Assembly (NCBI GenBank): GCA_031288175.1
Contig: JAITRW010000040.1
Location: forward strand, 145,368-209,367
DNA from: Tannerellaceae bacterium
Lineage (GTDB): Bacteria > Bacteroidota > Bacteroidia > Bacteroidales > Tannerellaceae
DNA length: 64,000 nt
Direction: 5' to 3'
The position numbers and the translations under genes were made by a program. Below the pieces are notes generated by a model. It was not told the DNA's origin. It did not search any database and worked only from the letters and a program-made list of their open reading frames with translations. Shown here one piece after another: positions 27,080 to 36,692 of this stretch. Every line of letters starts with the position of its first letter. Position 1 is the stretch's first letter.

Positions 27080-28122
27080 AAAAGATTATTGGGGGATGTA
27101 TCCTACTTATGCTCCTTCCCATAGTTGCCGTAAGTCAAGAAAAGCGCTTGCAAGGAATGTGGTATAATATGGAGAACCTGTTCGGGGAGGGAGAATTGAC
27201 GGAGATGAAGTGGACGCCAAAGAAGTATGCTAAGAAATTACAGAAGATGGGTCAACTACTTCTGATGATAAACGAATGGCAAGAGACAGGGTTAATAGGG
27301 TTGTGTGAAATAGGTGGAGCGAATGTCATGGAAGATCTGCTACATGAAATTTCCCTCAAAGAGAAAGGATACAGGTATAGCATGACGGAAGGAGCGGACG
27401 TCCGCGGAATTCAGGTGGCTTTACTGTATAAAGTTCCCATGTTCACGAAAATGGGTGAAGCTTCGTACCGGATTGATATGGAAGATAAACGCCCGACGCG
27501 AGATATCCTGCATGTATGGGGACAAGTGTGTACGGGAGATACGCTGGATGTACTGCTGTGCCACTTCCCTTCGCGCTCGGGCGAGGCAAGGGAAGTGGAA
27601 TGGAGACAGCACCGGGCAGGCCGTCGGTTACGCGAGGTATGCGATTCGCTGCAAGCTATCCGGGGTGAAAAGAACAAGGTGCTGGTGATGGGTGATTTTA
27701 ATGAGGGAAAGGAGTTGCATGTGCTACGAAATGAAGTCGGGGCTACGTCCTGGAAAAAGGATGTTGCCCCGACAGATAAAGGGAAACTGTATGAACTGCC
27801 TTATTCAGGGGGCAGCTATAAGTATAGGGGAGTATGGAGTACCTTTGATAAGATACTGGTCAACGGGGGATTGTTGGACAGCGGAGGTAGCGTGTACCTG
27901 AAAGCGGAGAGCGTGAAGCGTATGGACGAAGAATTTCTGCTGAAGAAGGATAAGACGTGGGGAGGTGTCCGTCCGTGGCGCACGCATTACGGGTATCGTT
28001 ATGAGGGAGGTTTCAGCGACCATCTTCCGTTGTTGTTTGAACTTCAGCTTAATTGTTCTCCGGACGAAGCCGACGAACGACAGCGCCGGCCTGCCACATT
28101 TCGCTTTCCCGAAGGGCTTTGA
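27076..28122 (+). CDS. Exported endonuclease/exonuclease/phosphatase-family protein
   Basis: A secreted member of the EEP (DNase I-like) superfamily. The signal peptide is residues 1 to about 20 (ends VAVSQ). Family motifs are MWYNMENLFG, GLCEIGGANV (metal-binding E), LLCHFPSRSG, MGDFNE and SDHLPLLFEL (catalytic D-H). The substrate could be a nucleic acid or a phosphorylated small molecule. Relatives usually end just after SDHLP; here about 20 extra residues run over the end of ilvC on the opposite strand (74-base overlap). Confidence 0.85.
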   Translation: MKKIIGGCILLMLLPIVAVSQEKRLQGMWYNMENLFGEGELTEMKWTPKKYAKKLQKMGQLLLMINEWQETGLIGLCEIGGANVMEDLLHEISLKEKGYRYSMTEGADVRGIQVALLYKVPMFTKMGEASYRIDMEDKRPTRDILHVWGQVCTGDTLDVLLCHFPSRSGEAREVEWRQHRAGRRLREVCDSLQAIRGEKNKVLVMGDFNEGKELHVLRNEVGATSWKKDVAPTDKGKLYELPYSGGSYKYRGVWSTFDKILVNGGLLDSGGSVYLKAESVKRMDEEFLLKKDKTWGGVRPWRTHYGYRYEGGFSDHLPLLFELQLNCSPDEADERQRRPATFRFPEGL

Positions 28123-29095
28123 GTTCGACTTCGAGCTTTTCGCGGTAATCGGGTTGGCTATTGGAATCAATGGAGCGTTGCGCCTCGTTACCGGAGGCTA
28201 CTTCTTTATAAAGGCGTTGGAAAACGGGTTTGACGGCATCGTGGAAAGGTCCCATCCAGTCTAATGCGCCACGCTGTGCGGTGGTGGAGCAGTTGGCGTA
28301 CATCCAGTCCATACCGTTTTCGGCGAAAAGGGGCATGAGGGACTGGGTAAGTTCTTCTACCGTTTCGTTGAAGGCTTCGGAAGGGTCGTGCCCGTTTTCG
28401 CGGAGTGTTTCATACTGTGCCAGGAGAAGTCCCTGTATAGCGCCCATGAGAGTGCCGCGTTCACCGGTGAGGTCGGAGTAGACTTCTTTCTTAAATGTGG
28501 TTTCGAAGAGGTATCCGGAACCGACGCCTATACCGAGTGCAACGACCCTGTCAAAGGCTCGTCCGGTGTCATCCTGATGAATGGCATAGCTGGAGTTAAG
28601 ACCCCTTCCTTGCAGAAACATACGGCGGAGGGAGGTGCCGGAGCCTTTAGGAGCGACAAGGATCACGTCAATACCGGCTGGGGGAATGATATGTGTACGT
28701 TCACTGTATGTGATGGCGAAACCGTGAGAGAAGTAAAGCGCTTTACCGGCAGTGAGGTGTGGCTTGAGGCGTGGCCATACTTCGATTTGAGCGGCATCGG
28801 AGAGGAGATACTGAATGATGGAGGCTCGTGCGGCGGCTTCTTCGATGTCGAAGAGTGTCTGTCCGGGCACCCATCCGTCGGCGACGGCTTTGTCCCAGGT
28901 CTTGCCGCCTTTGCGCTGTCCGACGATGACGTTGAAACCGTTGTCACGAAGGTTCAGGCTTTGTCCCGGTCCCTGTACGCCGTAGCCGATAACGGCTATG
29001 GTTTCGTTCTTCAATACCTCCCTTGCTTTTTGAAGGGGGAACTCTTCGCGGGTGACGACTTTTTCGGTCACTCCGCCAAAACACATCTCTGCCAT
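28049..29095 (-). CDS. ilvC: Ketol-acid reductoisomerase
   Basis: Second common step of valine and isoleucine synthesis: rearranges and reduces acetolactate or acetohydroxybutyrate with NAD(P)H. The N-terminal Rossmann domain has GYGVQGPGQSLNLRDNG and VGQRKGGKTW. The knotted C-terminal domain has the metal-binding DLTGERGTLMGAIQGLL and ETVEEL. The length (348) is that of the Bacteroidetes enzyme. It is the last gene of ilvD-ilvB-ilvN-ilvC, 29 bases after ilvN. Confidence 0.95.
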   Translation of the reverse strand: MAEMCFGGVTEKVVTREEFPLQKAREVLKNETIAVIGYGVQGPGQSLNLRDNGFNVIVGQRKGGKTWDKAVADGWVPGQTLFDIEEAAARASIIQYLLSDAAQIEVWPRLKPHLTAGKALYFSHGFAITYSERTHIIPPAGIDVILVAPKGSGTSLRRMFLQGRGLNSSYAIHQDDTGRAFDRVVALGIGVGSGYLFETTFKKEVYSDLTGERGTLMGAIQGLLLAQYETLRENGHDPSEAFNETVEELTQSLMPLFAENGMDWMYANCSTTAQRGALDWMGPFHDAVKPVFQRLYKEVASGNEAQRSIDSNSQPDYREKLEVELKALRESEMWQAGAVVRRLRPENN

Positions 29096-29124
29096 GGTGA
29101 ATTACTTTTAGTTTATAATAAGAT

Positions 29125-29664
29125 TTAATTTTTCGTGAAGTCTTGTTGCAACTTGGCAAGCATGTCGCTGAGGCGTTCTATCTTGCTTTTTGTAATGGCT
29201 ATCCTTCCCGACCGGATGAATTGCAGGACGCCGATGCGGGCGGAGAGTTCCTCGAAGAGGGCTTGCGTCTCATCATAGTGTCCGTTCTTTTCAAGCACCA
29301 CACAGTCGGCATTGATGAAAAGGACGCGTGCATCGTACTTGCGGATAAGGCTCTCCACGCCATCCATAGCTACGAAAAGGGGAGCGGAGAGCTTGTAGAG
29401 GGCTATCTCCTGATGCACAAGATCTTCGTCCGTATTGTAATAAGCCTTGAGGATATCCACGCGCTTATCAATCTGCTTAACGACTTTCTTGACAGTCTCT
29501 TCGGTGGTAAAAGTGGTGATAGTGAACTTGTGGATACCGGTAATAGCAGACGGCGAAACGGAGAGGGTCTCAATGTTGAGCTGCCGACGGGTGAAGATGA
29601 CGGTAATCTGGTTGAGCACTCCGACAATGTTTTCGGAGAAGATGATGACGGTGTAAAGTTTCAT
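29125..29664 (-). CDS. ilvN: Acetolactate synthase small (regulatory) subunit
   Basis: Regulatory subunit that gives valine feedback control of acetolactate synthase. The N-terminal ACT domain is YTVIIFSENIVGVLNQITVIFTRRQLNIETLSVSPS. A C-terminal domain of about 90 residues follows. The length (179) is normal. It starts 8 bases after ilvB, so the two subunits are probably made in a coupled way. Confidence 0.94.
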   Translation of the reverse strand: MKLYTVIIFSENIVGVLNQITVIFTRRQLNIETLSVSPSAITGIHKFTITTFTTEETVKKVVKQIDKRVDILKAYYNTDEDLVHQEIALYKLSAPLFVAMDGVESLIRKYDARVLFINADCVVLEKNGHYDETQALFEELSARIGVLQFIRSGRIAITKSKIERLSDMLAKLQQDFTKN

Positions 29665-29672
29665 ACTATTTA

Positions 29673-31370
29673 TTATCCTAACAAGATGTTGGTGATGCAG
29701 GAACCGGCAGGTACCATAGGATAAACCATGCCGCAGGGTTCAACCTGTACGGCGAGCAGGAAAGGCCCGTCGTGCCGGATCATGGCTTCCACTGCTTCGG
29801 GCAGTTCTTCGCGACGGCTGACAGTACGTGTAGCGATACCATAAGCGGCGGCGATAGCGGCAAAGTCAGGATTAACCATTACGGTGGCGGAGTAGCGGCT
29901 ATGGAAGAACAGTTCCTGCCATTGGCGTACCATGCCAAGGTAATCGTTGTTGAGGACAATGATTTTGACATTGAGCTGTTCCTGTAGAATGGTACCCAGC
30001 TCCTGCATAGTCATTTGAAAGCCGCCGTCGCCGGTGAAGCAGCAGACCGTACGGTGGGGAGCCCCGAACTTGGCGCCTATGGCAGCGGGCAGTCCGAAAC
30101 CCATCGTACCCAGTCCTCCGGAAGTGACGACACTACGGCTACGGTTATACCGGGAATAACGAAGCGCCATCATTTGGTTTTGGCCAACGTCGGTCACAAC
30201 GACGGCATCGTGTCCGGTGGCTTCGGAAACAAGCCGTACTACTTCGCCCATCTTGATAGGCCCTTTATCGGGATGAGTTTCGGGACGAATAACCTTATTT
30301 TCTTCTTCCTCTTCATCGGAAACGAAAGCGGCGAGCCATTCGTCGTGCGTAGCAGGGCGGAGAAGAGGAAGCAGGGCGGAGAGAGCTTGCCGGGCGTCTC
30401 CACAGATGGGCACCATGACGGGCACGTTCTTACCGATCTCACTCGTGTCAATGTCAATATGTATCACACGCGCCTGGGGGGCGTAAGTCTTGAGGTCGCC
30501 GGTGACACGATCGTCGAAACGCATCCCAACGGCAATGAGGACGTCGCAATTGTTCGTCTTACGGTTAGGCCCCACATTACCGTGCATCCCCAACATACCC
30601 TTGTTCAAGGGATGGTTACTTGGGAGGGCGGAAAGTCCAAGCACGGTGAAAGCAACGGGCAGTCCGGCTTTCTCCACGAAAGTTTGAAGCTCGGCCTCGG
30701 CATGACTGAGTATGATTCCCTGCCCGACCAAGACGAGGGGGCGAACGGCAGCGTTAATAAGATCGGCAGCAACCTGTACTTGTGTAAGGTCAAGGGGGGG
30801 GGCGGGTTGGTAGCTACGGATGTGTGTGACCTTGGTATAGCTATAGTCGACAGTACCGACTTGCGCATCTTTGGAAAGGTCAATGACGACAGGGCCAGGG
30901 CGTCCCGTAGAGGCAATATGGAAAGCGCGGGAAATGGCGTATGCGATCTCTTCGGGTTTGCGTACCTGATAAGCCCATTTGGTAATAGGTTGAGTGATAC
31001 CGATAACGTCTACCTCCTGAAAAGCATCACTACCAAGGAGGGAGGAGGGTACTTGTCCGGTAATGACGACAAGTGGAGTACTGTCCATCAGAGCATCGGC
31101 AATACCGGTGATAGTGTTCGTTGCCCCCGGCCCTGAGGTGACGATGGCGACACCCACCTTACCGGAAACACGTGCATAGCCTTGTGCAGCATGCACAGCG
31201 CCCTGTTCGTGGCGAACGAGGACGTGTTTAAGTCTATCCGTATAATCGTAAAGGCTATCGTAAATGGGTATGGCTTGTCCACCGGGATATCCGAAAACGG
31301 TGTCAACGCCTTCTTCCAGCAAAGTGAGGAGTAAAGCTTCCGATCCTGCGATATGTGTTTTTTCTTTCAT
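29673..31370 (-). CDS. ilvB: Acetolactate synthase large (catalytic) subunit
   Basis: Thiamine diphosphate enzyme that condenses two pyruvates, or pyruvate and 2-oxobutyrate. The start is at MKEKTHIAGSEALL (ATG ending at 31370), just after ilvD; the frame stays open much further upstream inside ilvD, but that part is not family sequence. FGYPGGQAIPIYD and VRHEQGAVHAAQGYAR form the N-terminal domain with the catalytic Glu; TPP binding is GDGGFQMTMQELGTI to NNDYLG. The length is 565. A run of nine C lies in the codons for PAPPLDL. Confidence 0.95.
   Translation of the reverse strand: MKEKTHIAGSEALLLTLLEEGVDTVFGYPGGQAIPIYDSLYDYTDRLKHVLVRHEQGAVHAAQGYARVSGKVGVAIVTSGPGATNTITGIADALMDSTPLVVITGQVPSSLLGSDAFQEVDVIGITQPITKWAYQVRKPEEIAYAISRAFHIASTGRPGPVVIDLSKDAQVGTVDYSYTKVTHIRSYQPAPPLDLTQVQVAADLINAAVRPLVLVGQGIILSHAEAELQTFVEKAGLPVAFTVLGLSALPSNHPLNKGMLGMHGNVGPNRKTNNCDVLIAVGMRFDDRVTGDLKTYAPQARVIHIDIDTSEIGKNVPVMVPICGDARQALSALLPLLRPATHDEWLAAFVSDEEEEENKVIRPETHPDKGPIKMGEVVRLVSEATGHDAVVVTDVGQNQMMALRYSRYNRSRSVVTSGGLGTMGFGLPAAIGAKFGAPHRTVCCFTGDGGFQMTMQELGTILQEQLNVKIIVLNNDYLGMVRQWQELFFHSRYSATVMVNPDFAAIAAAYGIATRTVSRREELPEAVEAMIRHDGPFLLAVQVEPCGMVYPMVPAGSCITNILLG
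30794..30802. repeat. G9/C9 homopolymer inside ilvB
   Basis: Nine G on the plus strand (C on the coding strand) inside ilvB, in the codons for Pro-Pro-Leu before DLTQVQVA. A one-base slip here would abolish the enzyme. Confidence 0.9.
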
Positions 31371-31389
31371 AATAAATGCTCTTATTGAT

Positions 31390-33204
31390 TCAGAGGGAGC
31401 GGATAGCTCCCTGGTCGGCCGAGGAGACGAGTGCTGCGTAAGCACGTAATGAACGGGGAACGTTACGCCGACGTACGGGAGGAGTAAAGGCGTCTTTACC
31501 ACGAGCCTCTTCTTCACGTCGGCGTGCGGAAAGGGTATCGGCGGAAAGAGCGACATTGATCGTACGTGCGGGTATATCAATTTCAATGATGTCTCCGTCG
31601 CGGACAAGTGCGATAGCGCCGCCGGCAGCAGCTTCGGGAGAGACATGTCCAATAGAGAGACCGGAAGTTCCTCCACTGAAACGACCATCGGTAATGAGGG
31701 CGCACTGCTTGTCTAAATGACGGCTTTTGATATAAGAAGTGGGGTACAGCATCTCCTGCATACCCGGTCCTCCTTTCGGCCCTTCGTAAGTGATAACGAC
31801 TACATCGCCTGCCTGTACGGAATGATTGAGTATACCTTCACAAGCTGCTTCCTGCGAATCAAAGACTTTGGCGGGACCGGAAAAACGGAAAATACTTTCG
31901 TCAACACCGGCGGTCTTGACAACGCATCCCGTTTCGGCAATATTACCATAGAGGATAGCCAGTCCCCCGTCATTAGAATATGCGTGAGCGAGATCGCGAA
32001 TACAACCGGCTGCACGGTCTCTATCAAGCGTTTCGTAGTAAGTCTCTTGGGAACCGAGAGAAATATTGAAACGACGCGCCGGAGCGGCCGCGTAAACAGA
32101 AGTGGAAGGAAGAACCTCAGGATCGTATGTAACGATGGCTTCGGCAAGGGTCATTCCGTCTACACGCTGCATGGCACCGTCCACTAATCCGCCCTTATGG
32201 AGTTCGCCAAGTATGGTAAGGATACCTCCGGCACGATTGACATCTTGCACGTGATAGTTACAACTCGGCGCAACTTTGCAGAGCACAGGAGTCCGGCGGG
32301 AGAGGGTATCAATGTCCTTCATCGTAAAATCAACTTCTGCCTCATGCGCTACGGCAAGCAGGTGGAGCACCGTATTGGTGGAACCGCCCATGGCAATGTC
32401 AAGCGTCATGGCATTGAGAAACGCCTGCCGCGAAGCGATATTACGGGGAAGTACGGAATTGTCGCCGTCGCGGTAATATTTGTATGCGTTATTGACGATA
32501 AGTCGGGCGGCACGCAAGAAAAGGTCTGTACGGTGCACATGCGTAGCAGGTATAGTACCGTTACCGGGGAGGGAGAGACCGATCGCTTCGGTAAGGCAGT
32601 TCATGGAATTGGCGGTAAACATACCTGAACAACATCCACAACCGGGGCAGGCAGCGCGTTCAATCATGGCGACTGTATCATCACTCACCGTTTCATCAGC
32701 TGCCTCTATCATCACATCAATCAAATCCAAGTAGCGGCCATCTGCCTCTCCGGCCTCCATGGGGCCACCCGATACGAAAACGGCAGGAATATTTAAACGC
32801 ATAGCGGCCATCAACATGCCGGGAGTTATCTTATCACAGTTACTGATGCAGATCATTGCATCGGCTTTATGCGCATTGATCATGTATTCGACACTGTCGG
32901 CAATGACGTCACGCGAGGGCAGGGAGTATAGCATACCGTCATGTCCCATGGCGATACCGTCATCAATGGCGATGGTATTAAATTCGGCGGCAAAACATCC
33001 GAGGCGTTCGATTTCGGCTTTAACCTGTTGCCCGATAGCGTGCAAGTGAACGTGTCCGGGCACAAATTGCGTGAATGAGTTCACTATGGCTATGACAGGT
33101 TTCCCGAAATGTTCTTCTTTCATTCCATTAGCCCGCCACAGGGCACGCGCCCCTGCCATTCTTCTACCCTCTGTACTGAGAGCACTACGTAACTGCTTCT
33201 TCAT
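31390..33204 (-). CDS. ilvD: Dihydroxy-acid dehydratase
   Basis: Third step of valine and isoleucine synthesis: dehydrates dihydroxy acids to the 2-oxo acids, using an iron-sulfur cluster. Cluster cysteines are in [12 protein letters not shown] and [17 protein letters not shown]. The C-terminal [20 protein letters not shown] holds the catalytic Ser. At 604 residues it is complete. It is the first gene of the ilv operon, 20 bases downstream of an attenuator terminator, and ilvB follows 19 bases later. Confidence 0.95.
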   Translation of the reverse strand: MKKQLRSALSTEGRRMAGARALWRANGMKEEHFGKPVIAIVNSFTQFVPGHVHLHAIGQQVKAEIERLGCFAAEFNTIAIDDGIAMGHDGMLYSLPSRDVIADSVEYMINAHKADAMICISNCDKITPGMLMAAMRLNIPAVFVSGGPMEAGEADGRYLDLIDVMIEAADETVSDDTVAMIERAACPGCGCCSGMFTANSMNCLTEAIGLSLPGNGTIPATHVHRTDLFLRAARLIVNNAYKYYRDGDNSVLPRNIASRQAFLNAMTLDIAMGGSTNTVLHLLAVAHEAEVDFTMKDIDTLSRRTPVLCKVAPSCNYHVQDVNRAGGILTILGELHKGGLVDGAMQRVDGMTLAEAIVTYDPEVLPSTSVYAAAPARRFNISLGSQETYYETLDRDRAAGCIRDLAHAYSNDGGLAILYGNIAETGCVVKTAGVDESIFRFSGPAKVFDSQEAACEGILNHSVQAGDVVVITYEGPKGGPGMQEMLYPTSYIKSRHLDKQCALITDGRFSGGTSGLSIGHVSPEAAAGGAIALVRDGDIIEIDIPARTINVALSADTLSARRREEEARGKDAFTPPVRRRNVPRSLRAYAALVSSADQGAIRSL

Positions 33205-33223
33205 TTCTTTCGCTTTTTACCAC

Positions 33224-33252
33224 AAAAAGGCCTTTCCCCAAGGAGAAAGGCC
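33224..33252 (-). terminator. Attenuator terminator before ilvD
   Basis: On the minus strand GGCCTTTCTCC (33252-33242) pairs with GGGGAAAGGCC-type sequence (33239-33229), followed by TTTTT (33228-33224). It lies between the leader peptide and ilvD, where ordinary transcription would have to pass it. A rival pairing with 33292-33301 would open it. Confidence 0.85.
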
Positions 33253-33300
33253 TCTACACTGTTTGTTATAACCCTTACTGTGTCTACACGCCCTTCTCCT

Positions 33301-33363
33301 TCACTCGCCGACGACCGGCAAGCTCACCACCAGAAGAAAAACATGTAGAGCACGATTCCACAT
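33301..33363 (-). CDS. ilv operon leader peptide
   Basis: A 20-residue peptide of 9 Val and Leu residues (MWNRALH, then VFLLVVSLPVV, then GE). It fits the leader peptides that let ribosome stalling on branched-chain codons control the operon. Immediately after its TGA, AAGGAGAAGG (33301-33292) is complementary to CCTTTCTCCTT (33250-33240), the 5' arm of the terminator, with one bulged base. Stalling on the Val/Leu codons would leave the first segment free to pair and prevent termination; a ribosome at the stop codon would cover it. Isoleucine codons are absent. Confidence 0.85.
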   Translation of the reverse strand: MWNRALHVFLLVVSLPVVGE

Positions 33364-33382
33364 AACCTTGCGTATTTCGCCG

Positions 33383-33411
33383 CAAAAGTACAAAAGAATT
33401 TATAACCACAA
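33383..33411 (-). promoter_or_regulatory. Promoter of the ilv operon
   Basis: Minus strand TTG (33411-33409), 18 bases, TACTTTTG (33390-33383), a good match to the Bacteroidetes promoter. It lies 20 bases upstream of the leader peptide ATG. Confidence 0.7.
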
Positions 33412-33458
33412 GGGTTTTCCAAAAAACCTATCTTTACGCCGTTTTTTTCGATAATAAC

Positions 33459-35411
33459 ATGGTGAAGATAAATTTTCCGGATGGTTCCGTTAGGGAGTAT
33501 GCCGAAGGTACAACACCCTTGCAAATAGCTGAGGGCATTAGCCAGCGTCTGGCACAAGAGGTATTGGTCGCTGAAGTGGATGGAGAGAGCTGGGATCTGA
33601 ATCGCCCGATAGAAAAAAATGCGTCCATTAAATTATATAAATGGGATGACGAGGCAGGGAAACATACCTATTGGCACACGAGTGCGCATCTGTTGGCAGA
33701 AGCCTTGCAGGAGCTGTACCCGAAGATAAAGTTCGGCATAGGTCCTGCCATTGAGAACGGTTTCTACTATGATGTAGATCCTGGTGAAGGGGCAACGATA
33801 AAAGATGGTGATTTTCAGGCCATTGAGGCGAAAATGATGGAATTGATTGCCCGGAAAGAATCTGTCTGCCGAAAAGAAGTAAGTAAACAAGACGCACTGC
33901 AAGCTTTTTCCGAGAGAGGGGAAGTGTATAAAGTAGAATTGATCGGTGAGCTGGAAGACGGGACGATTACTACCTACACACAAGGCTCCTTTACCGATCT
34001 CTGTCGCGGGCCTCACCTTCCCGACACTTCTTATATTAAGGCAGTCAAGATTCTTAGCGTAGCAGGAGCCTATTGGCGCGGCGATGAAAAACGTAAACAG
34101 TTAGTTCGTTTGTACGCTATCAGTTTCCCAAAGAAAAAGTTACTTGACGAATACCTTGCCCTCCTTGAGGAAGCACGCAAACGCGATCACCGTAAGGTAG
34201 GTAAAGATTTGGAGCTTTTCGGGTTCTCCCAATCCGTGGGAGCAGGTTTGCCTTTATGGTTGCCGCGTGGTACACAATTGCGTTTACGTTTGGAGGATTT
34301 TCTTAAACGCATACAAAAGAAATACGGATACCAACAGGTGATGACCCCTCACATCGGGGGGAAACTGCTGTACGTCACCTCCGGGCACTATGAGAAGTAC
34401 GGTAAAGATTCTTTCCAACCTATCCATACTCCCCAAGAAGGTGAGGAATTTTTATTGAAACCGATGAATTGTCCGCATCATTGTGAAATATATAAGCTCG
34501 CCCCCCGCTCTTATCGCGATTTGCCGATACGCTTTGCCGAATTCGGTACGGTCTACCGCTACGAGCAAAGTGGAGAATTACATGGATTGACACGCGTACG
34601 GGGGTTTACGCAAGACGATGCGCATCTGTTTTGCCGTCCCGACCAGCTCAAAGAAGAGTTTTTAAAAGTGATGGACATTATCTTCATTATCTTCAAAGCT
34701 CTTGATTTCGACAATTTTGAGGCACAGATCTCTCTCCGTGATCCTGACAATAAGCAGAAATACATCGGCTCGGATGAGAATTGGGAGAAAGCGGAAAGCG
34801 CTATTATCGAAGCCTGCCGTGAAAAAGGATTGAAAGCGCATATCGAACTGGGAGAGGCTGCTTTCTATGGCCCAAAGTTAGATTTTATGGTCAAGGATGC
34901 CATCGGACGACGCTGGCAGTTAGGGACCATTCAGGTTGACTACAACCTGCCGGAGCGTTTCGATCTCGAATACACGGGAGAAGACAGCAAAAAACATCGT
35001 CCCGTCATGATACATCGTGCACCTTTCGGTTCAATGGAGCGTTTTGTCGCCGTACTCATTGAACATACGGGAGGCAAGTTTCCTCTTTGGTTGACGCCCG
35101 ATCAAGTCGTCGTCCTGCCCATCAGCGATAAATTCAACGATTATGCCCATCGTGTGGCGGAGCAGCTGGAAGAGCACGACATACGTGTATTCGTAGACGG
35201 GCGGAGCGAGAAGATTGGACGAAAGATACGCGACAATGAGTTGAAAAAAATTCCCTACATGCTCATTGCCGGTGAAAAAGAAGCCGCTTCCGGTGAAATT
35301 GCCGTGAGAAAACAAGGAGAAGGCGACAAAGGTTCAATGAAAGTTTCTACCTTTGCCGCACTTTTGAATAAGGAGGTAGGCGAAATGATGAATAGCTGGA
35401 AGCGTAATTAG
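33459..35411 (+). CDS. thrS: Threonyl-tRNA synthetase
   Basis: Charges tRNA-Thr. Domains in order: TGS domain (about residues 1-62), editing domain with [11 protein letters not shown] (about 73-83), the class II catalytic core with [11 protein letters not shown] and the motif 2 region [23 protein letters not shown], and a C-terminal anticodon-binding domain (from about 540). The length (650) is normal. It opens a translation operon with infC, rpmI and rplT, and is divergent from the ilv operon. Confidence 0.96.
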   Translation: MVKINFPDGSVREYAEGTTPLQIAEGISQRLAQEVLVAEVDGESWDLNRPIEKNASIKLYKWDDEAGKHTYWHTSAHLLAEALQELYPKIKFGIGPAIENGFYYDVDPGEGATIKDGDFQAIEAKMMELIARKESVCRKEVSKQDALQAFSERGEVYKVELIGELEDGTITTYTQGSFTDLCRGPHLPDTSYIKAVKILSVAGAYWRGDEKRKQLVRLYAISFPKKKLLDEYLALLEEARKRDHRKVGKDLELFGFSQSVGAGLPLWLPRGTQLRLRLEDFLKRIQKKYGYQQVMTPHIGGKLLYVTSGHYEKYGKDSFQPIHTPQEGEEFLLKPMNCPHHCEIYKLAPRSYRDLPIRFAEFGTVYRYEQSGELHGLTRVRGFTQDDAHLFCRPDQLKEEFLKVMDIIFIIFKALDFDNFEAQISLRDPDNKQKYIGSDENWEKAESAIIEACREKGLKAHIELGEAAFYGPKLDFMVKDAIGRRWQLGTIQVDYNLPERFDLEYTGEDSKKHRPVMIHRAPFGSMERFVAVLIEHTGGKFPLWLTPDQVVVLPISDKFNDYAHRVAEQLEEHDIRVFVDGRSEKIGRKIRDNELKKIPYMLIAGEKEAASGEIAVRKQGEGDKGSMKVSTFAALLNKEVGEMMNSWKRN

Positions 35412-35452
35412 AAATTAAGTAATAGCTACACGCACAAGGGAAATTGGGTCGA

Positions 35453-36070
35453 ATGAGGAAGGAGGGTCTGAAAGAACAGTATCGGATTAATGGGTACATA
35501 CATGTTCCCGAAGTTCGTTTGGTAGGAGAAAACGTTGAGCAAGGGGTGTATCCTCTCCCTTTAGCTCAAAAGTTGGCAGAGGAGAAAGGTTTGGACCTTG
35601 TTGAAATATCGCCAAAAGCTGACCCTCCTGTTTGCCGTATCATTGACTATAAAAAGTTCCTTTACCAGCAAAGGAAAAAACAGAAAGAGCAGAAGTCGAA
35701 AGCCGTAAAGGTTGTGGTGAAAGAGATACGTTTCGGTCCTCAGACCGATGACCACGATTACAATTTCAAACTCAAGCATGCCCGTAGTTTCCTTGAAGAA
35801 GGAGCAAAGGTGAAAGCTTACGTTTTTTTTCGCGGTCGTTCCATCTTGTTCAAAGAACAAGGGGAAGTGCTTTTGTTACGTTTTGCCAACGATTTAGAAG
35901 ATTGCGGAAAAGTAGAACAATTACCTCTATTGGAAGGAAAGCGTATGATCATCATGATATCGCCTAAGAAGGGTAGTGGATCCGTCCAATCTACTGCGAA
36001 GTCTACTGCCGGTAAAGCAGTGCCTCCAGTAATTGCCGGAACGAGACATGCGGAAAAGCCAGAGGAATGA
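35453..36070 (+). CDS. infC: Translation initiation factor IF-3
   Basis: Binds the 30S subunit and checks the start codon. I choose the ATG at 35453 ([14 protein letters not shown]), which matches the usual N-terminus of Bacteroidetes IF-3; an in-frame TTG at 35444 adds three codons. N-domain [18 protein letters not shown] sequence, basic linker [16 protein letters not shown], then C-domain [21 protein letters not shown] Pro/Ala/Lys-rich tail of about 40 residues follows, as in relatives. The IF-3, L35, L20 order is universal. Confidence 0.95.
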   Translation: MRKEGLKEQYRINGYIHVPEVRLVGENVEQGVYPLPLAQKLAEEKGLDLVEISPKADPPVCRIIDYKKFLYQQRKKQKEQKSKAVKVVVKEIRFGPQTDDHDYNFKLKHARSFLEEGAKVKAYVFFRGRSILFKEQGEVLLLRFANDLEDCGKVEQLPLLEGKRMIIMISPKKGSGSVQSTAKSTAGKAVPPVIAGTRHAEKPEE

Positions 36071-36121
36071 ACGTTATGGTATCCATTCTTTACAAACCAT
36101 TAATAACCAACGAATAAGCAA

Positions 36122-36319
36122 ATGCCTAAGATGAAGACTAATTCCGGTGCCAAAAAAAGATTCGCTCTTACCGGAACAGGAAAGATCAAGAGAAAGCATG
36201 CGTTCAAAAGTCATATCTTGACTAAGAAGGCTACGAAACAAAAACGTAATTTGACGCATCCCGGATTGGTTCACCATGCAGACCTTGACGGTGTCAAGAG
36301 GTTACTCGGTCTCAAATAA
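36122..36319 (+). CDS. rpmI: 50S ribosomal protein L35
   Basis: A 65-residue basic ribosomal protein ([31 protein letters not shown]...) with the family HxxTKK-type [13 protein letters not shown]. It lies between infC and rplT in the standard order. Confidence 0.97.
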   Translation: MPKMKTNSGAKKRFALTGTGKIKRKHAFKSHILTKKATKQKRNLTHPGLVHHADLDGVKRLLGLK

Positions 36320-36343
36320 TTACAACCTAAACCATTCAGTATC

Positions 36344-36688
36344 ATGCCCAGATCAGTTAATCACGTTGCTTCGAGAGCAAAAAGAAAGAGAATACTAAAA
36401 CTTACCAGGGGTTATTATGGTGCACGCCGGAACGTATGGACGGTGGCCAAAAACACATGGGAAAAAGGGTTGCTGTACGCTTATCGTGATCGCCGGAACA
36501 AAAAGCGTGCTTTTCGTGCCTTATGGATACAACGTATCAATGCGGCAGCACGCCTCGAAGGGTTCTCCTATTCCCGGCTTATGGGAGCCTTGCATAATAA
36601 GGGTGTGGAAATAAACCGCAAAGTATTGGCAGACCTCGCCATGAACCATCCTGTCGCCTTCAAGGCTATCGTGGAAAAAGTGAAGTGA
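36344..36688 (+). CDS. rplT: 50S ribosomal protein L20
   Basis: Large-subunit protein that binds 23S rRNA early in assembly. The sequence [32 protein letters not shown] and [24 protein letters not shown] is diagnostic. The length (114) is normal. It is followed 4 bases later by mnmA. Confidence 0.97.
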   Translation: MPRSVNHVASRAKRKRILKLTRGYYGARRNVWTVAKNTWEKGLLYAYRDRRNKKRAFRALWIQRINAAARLEGFSYSRLMGALHNKGVEINRKVLADLAMNHPVAFKAIVEKVK

Positions 36689-36692
36689 ACGC

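Noticed and set aside
33324..33345. A short Phe/Trp-rich frame (MFFFWW) in the ilv leader region.
   Set aside because: An overlapping frame is Val/Leu-rich and ends exactly before the antiterminator segment, which fits an ilv operon far better than Phe/Trp codons.
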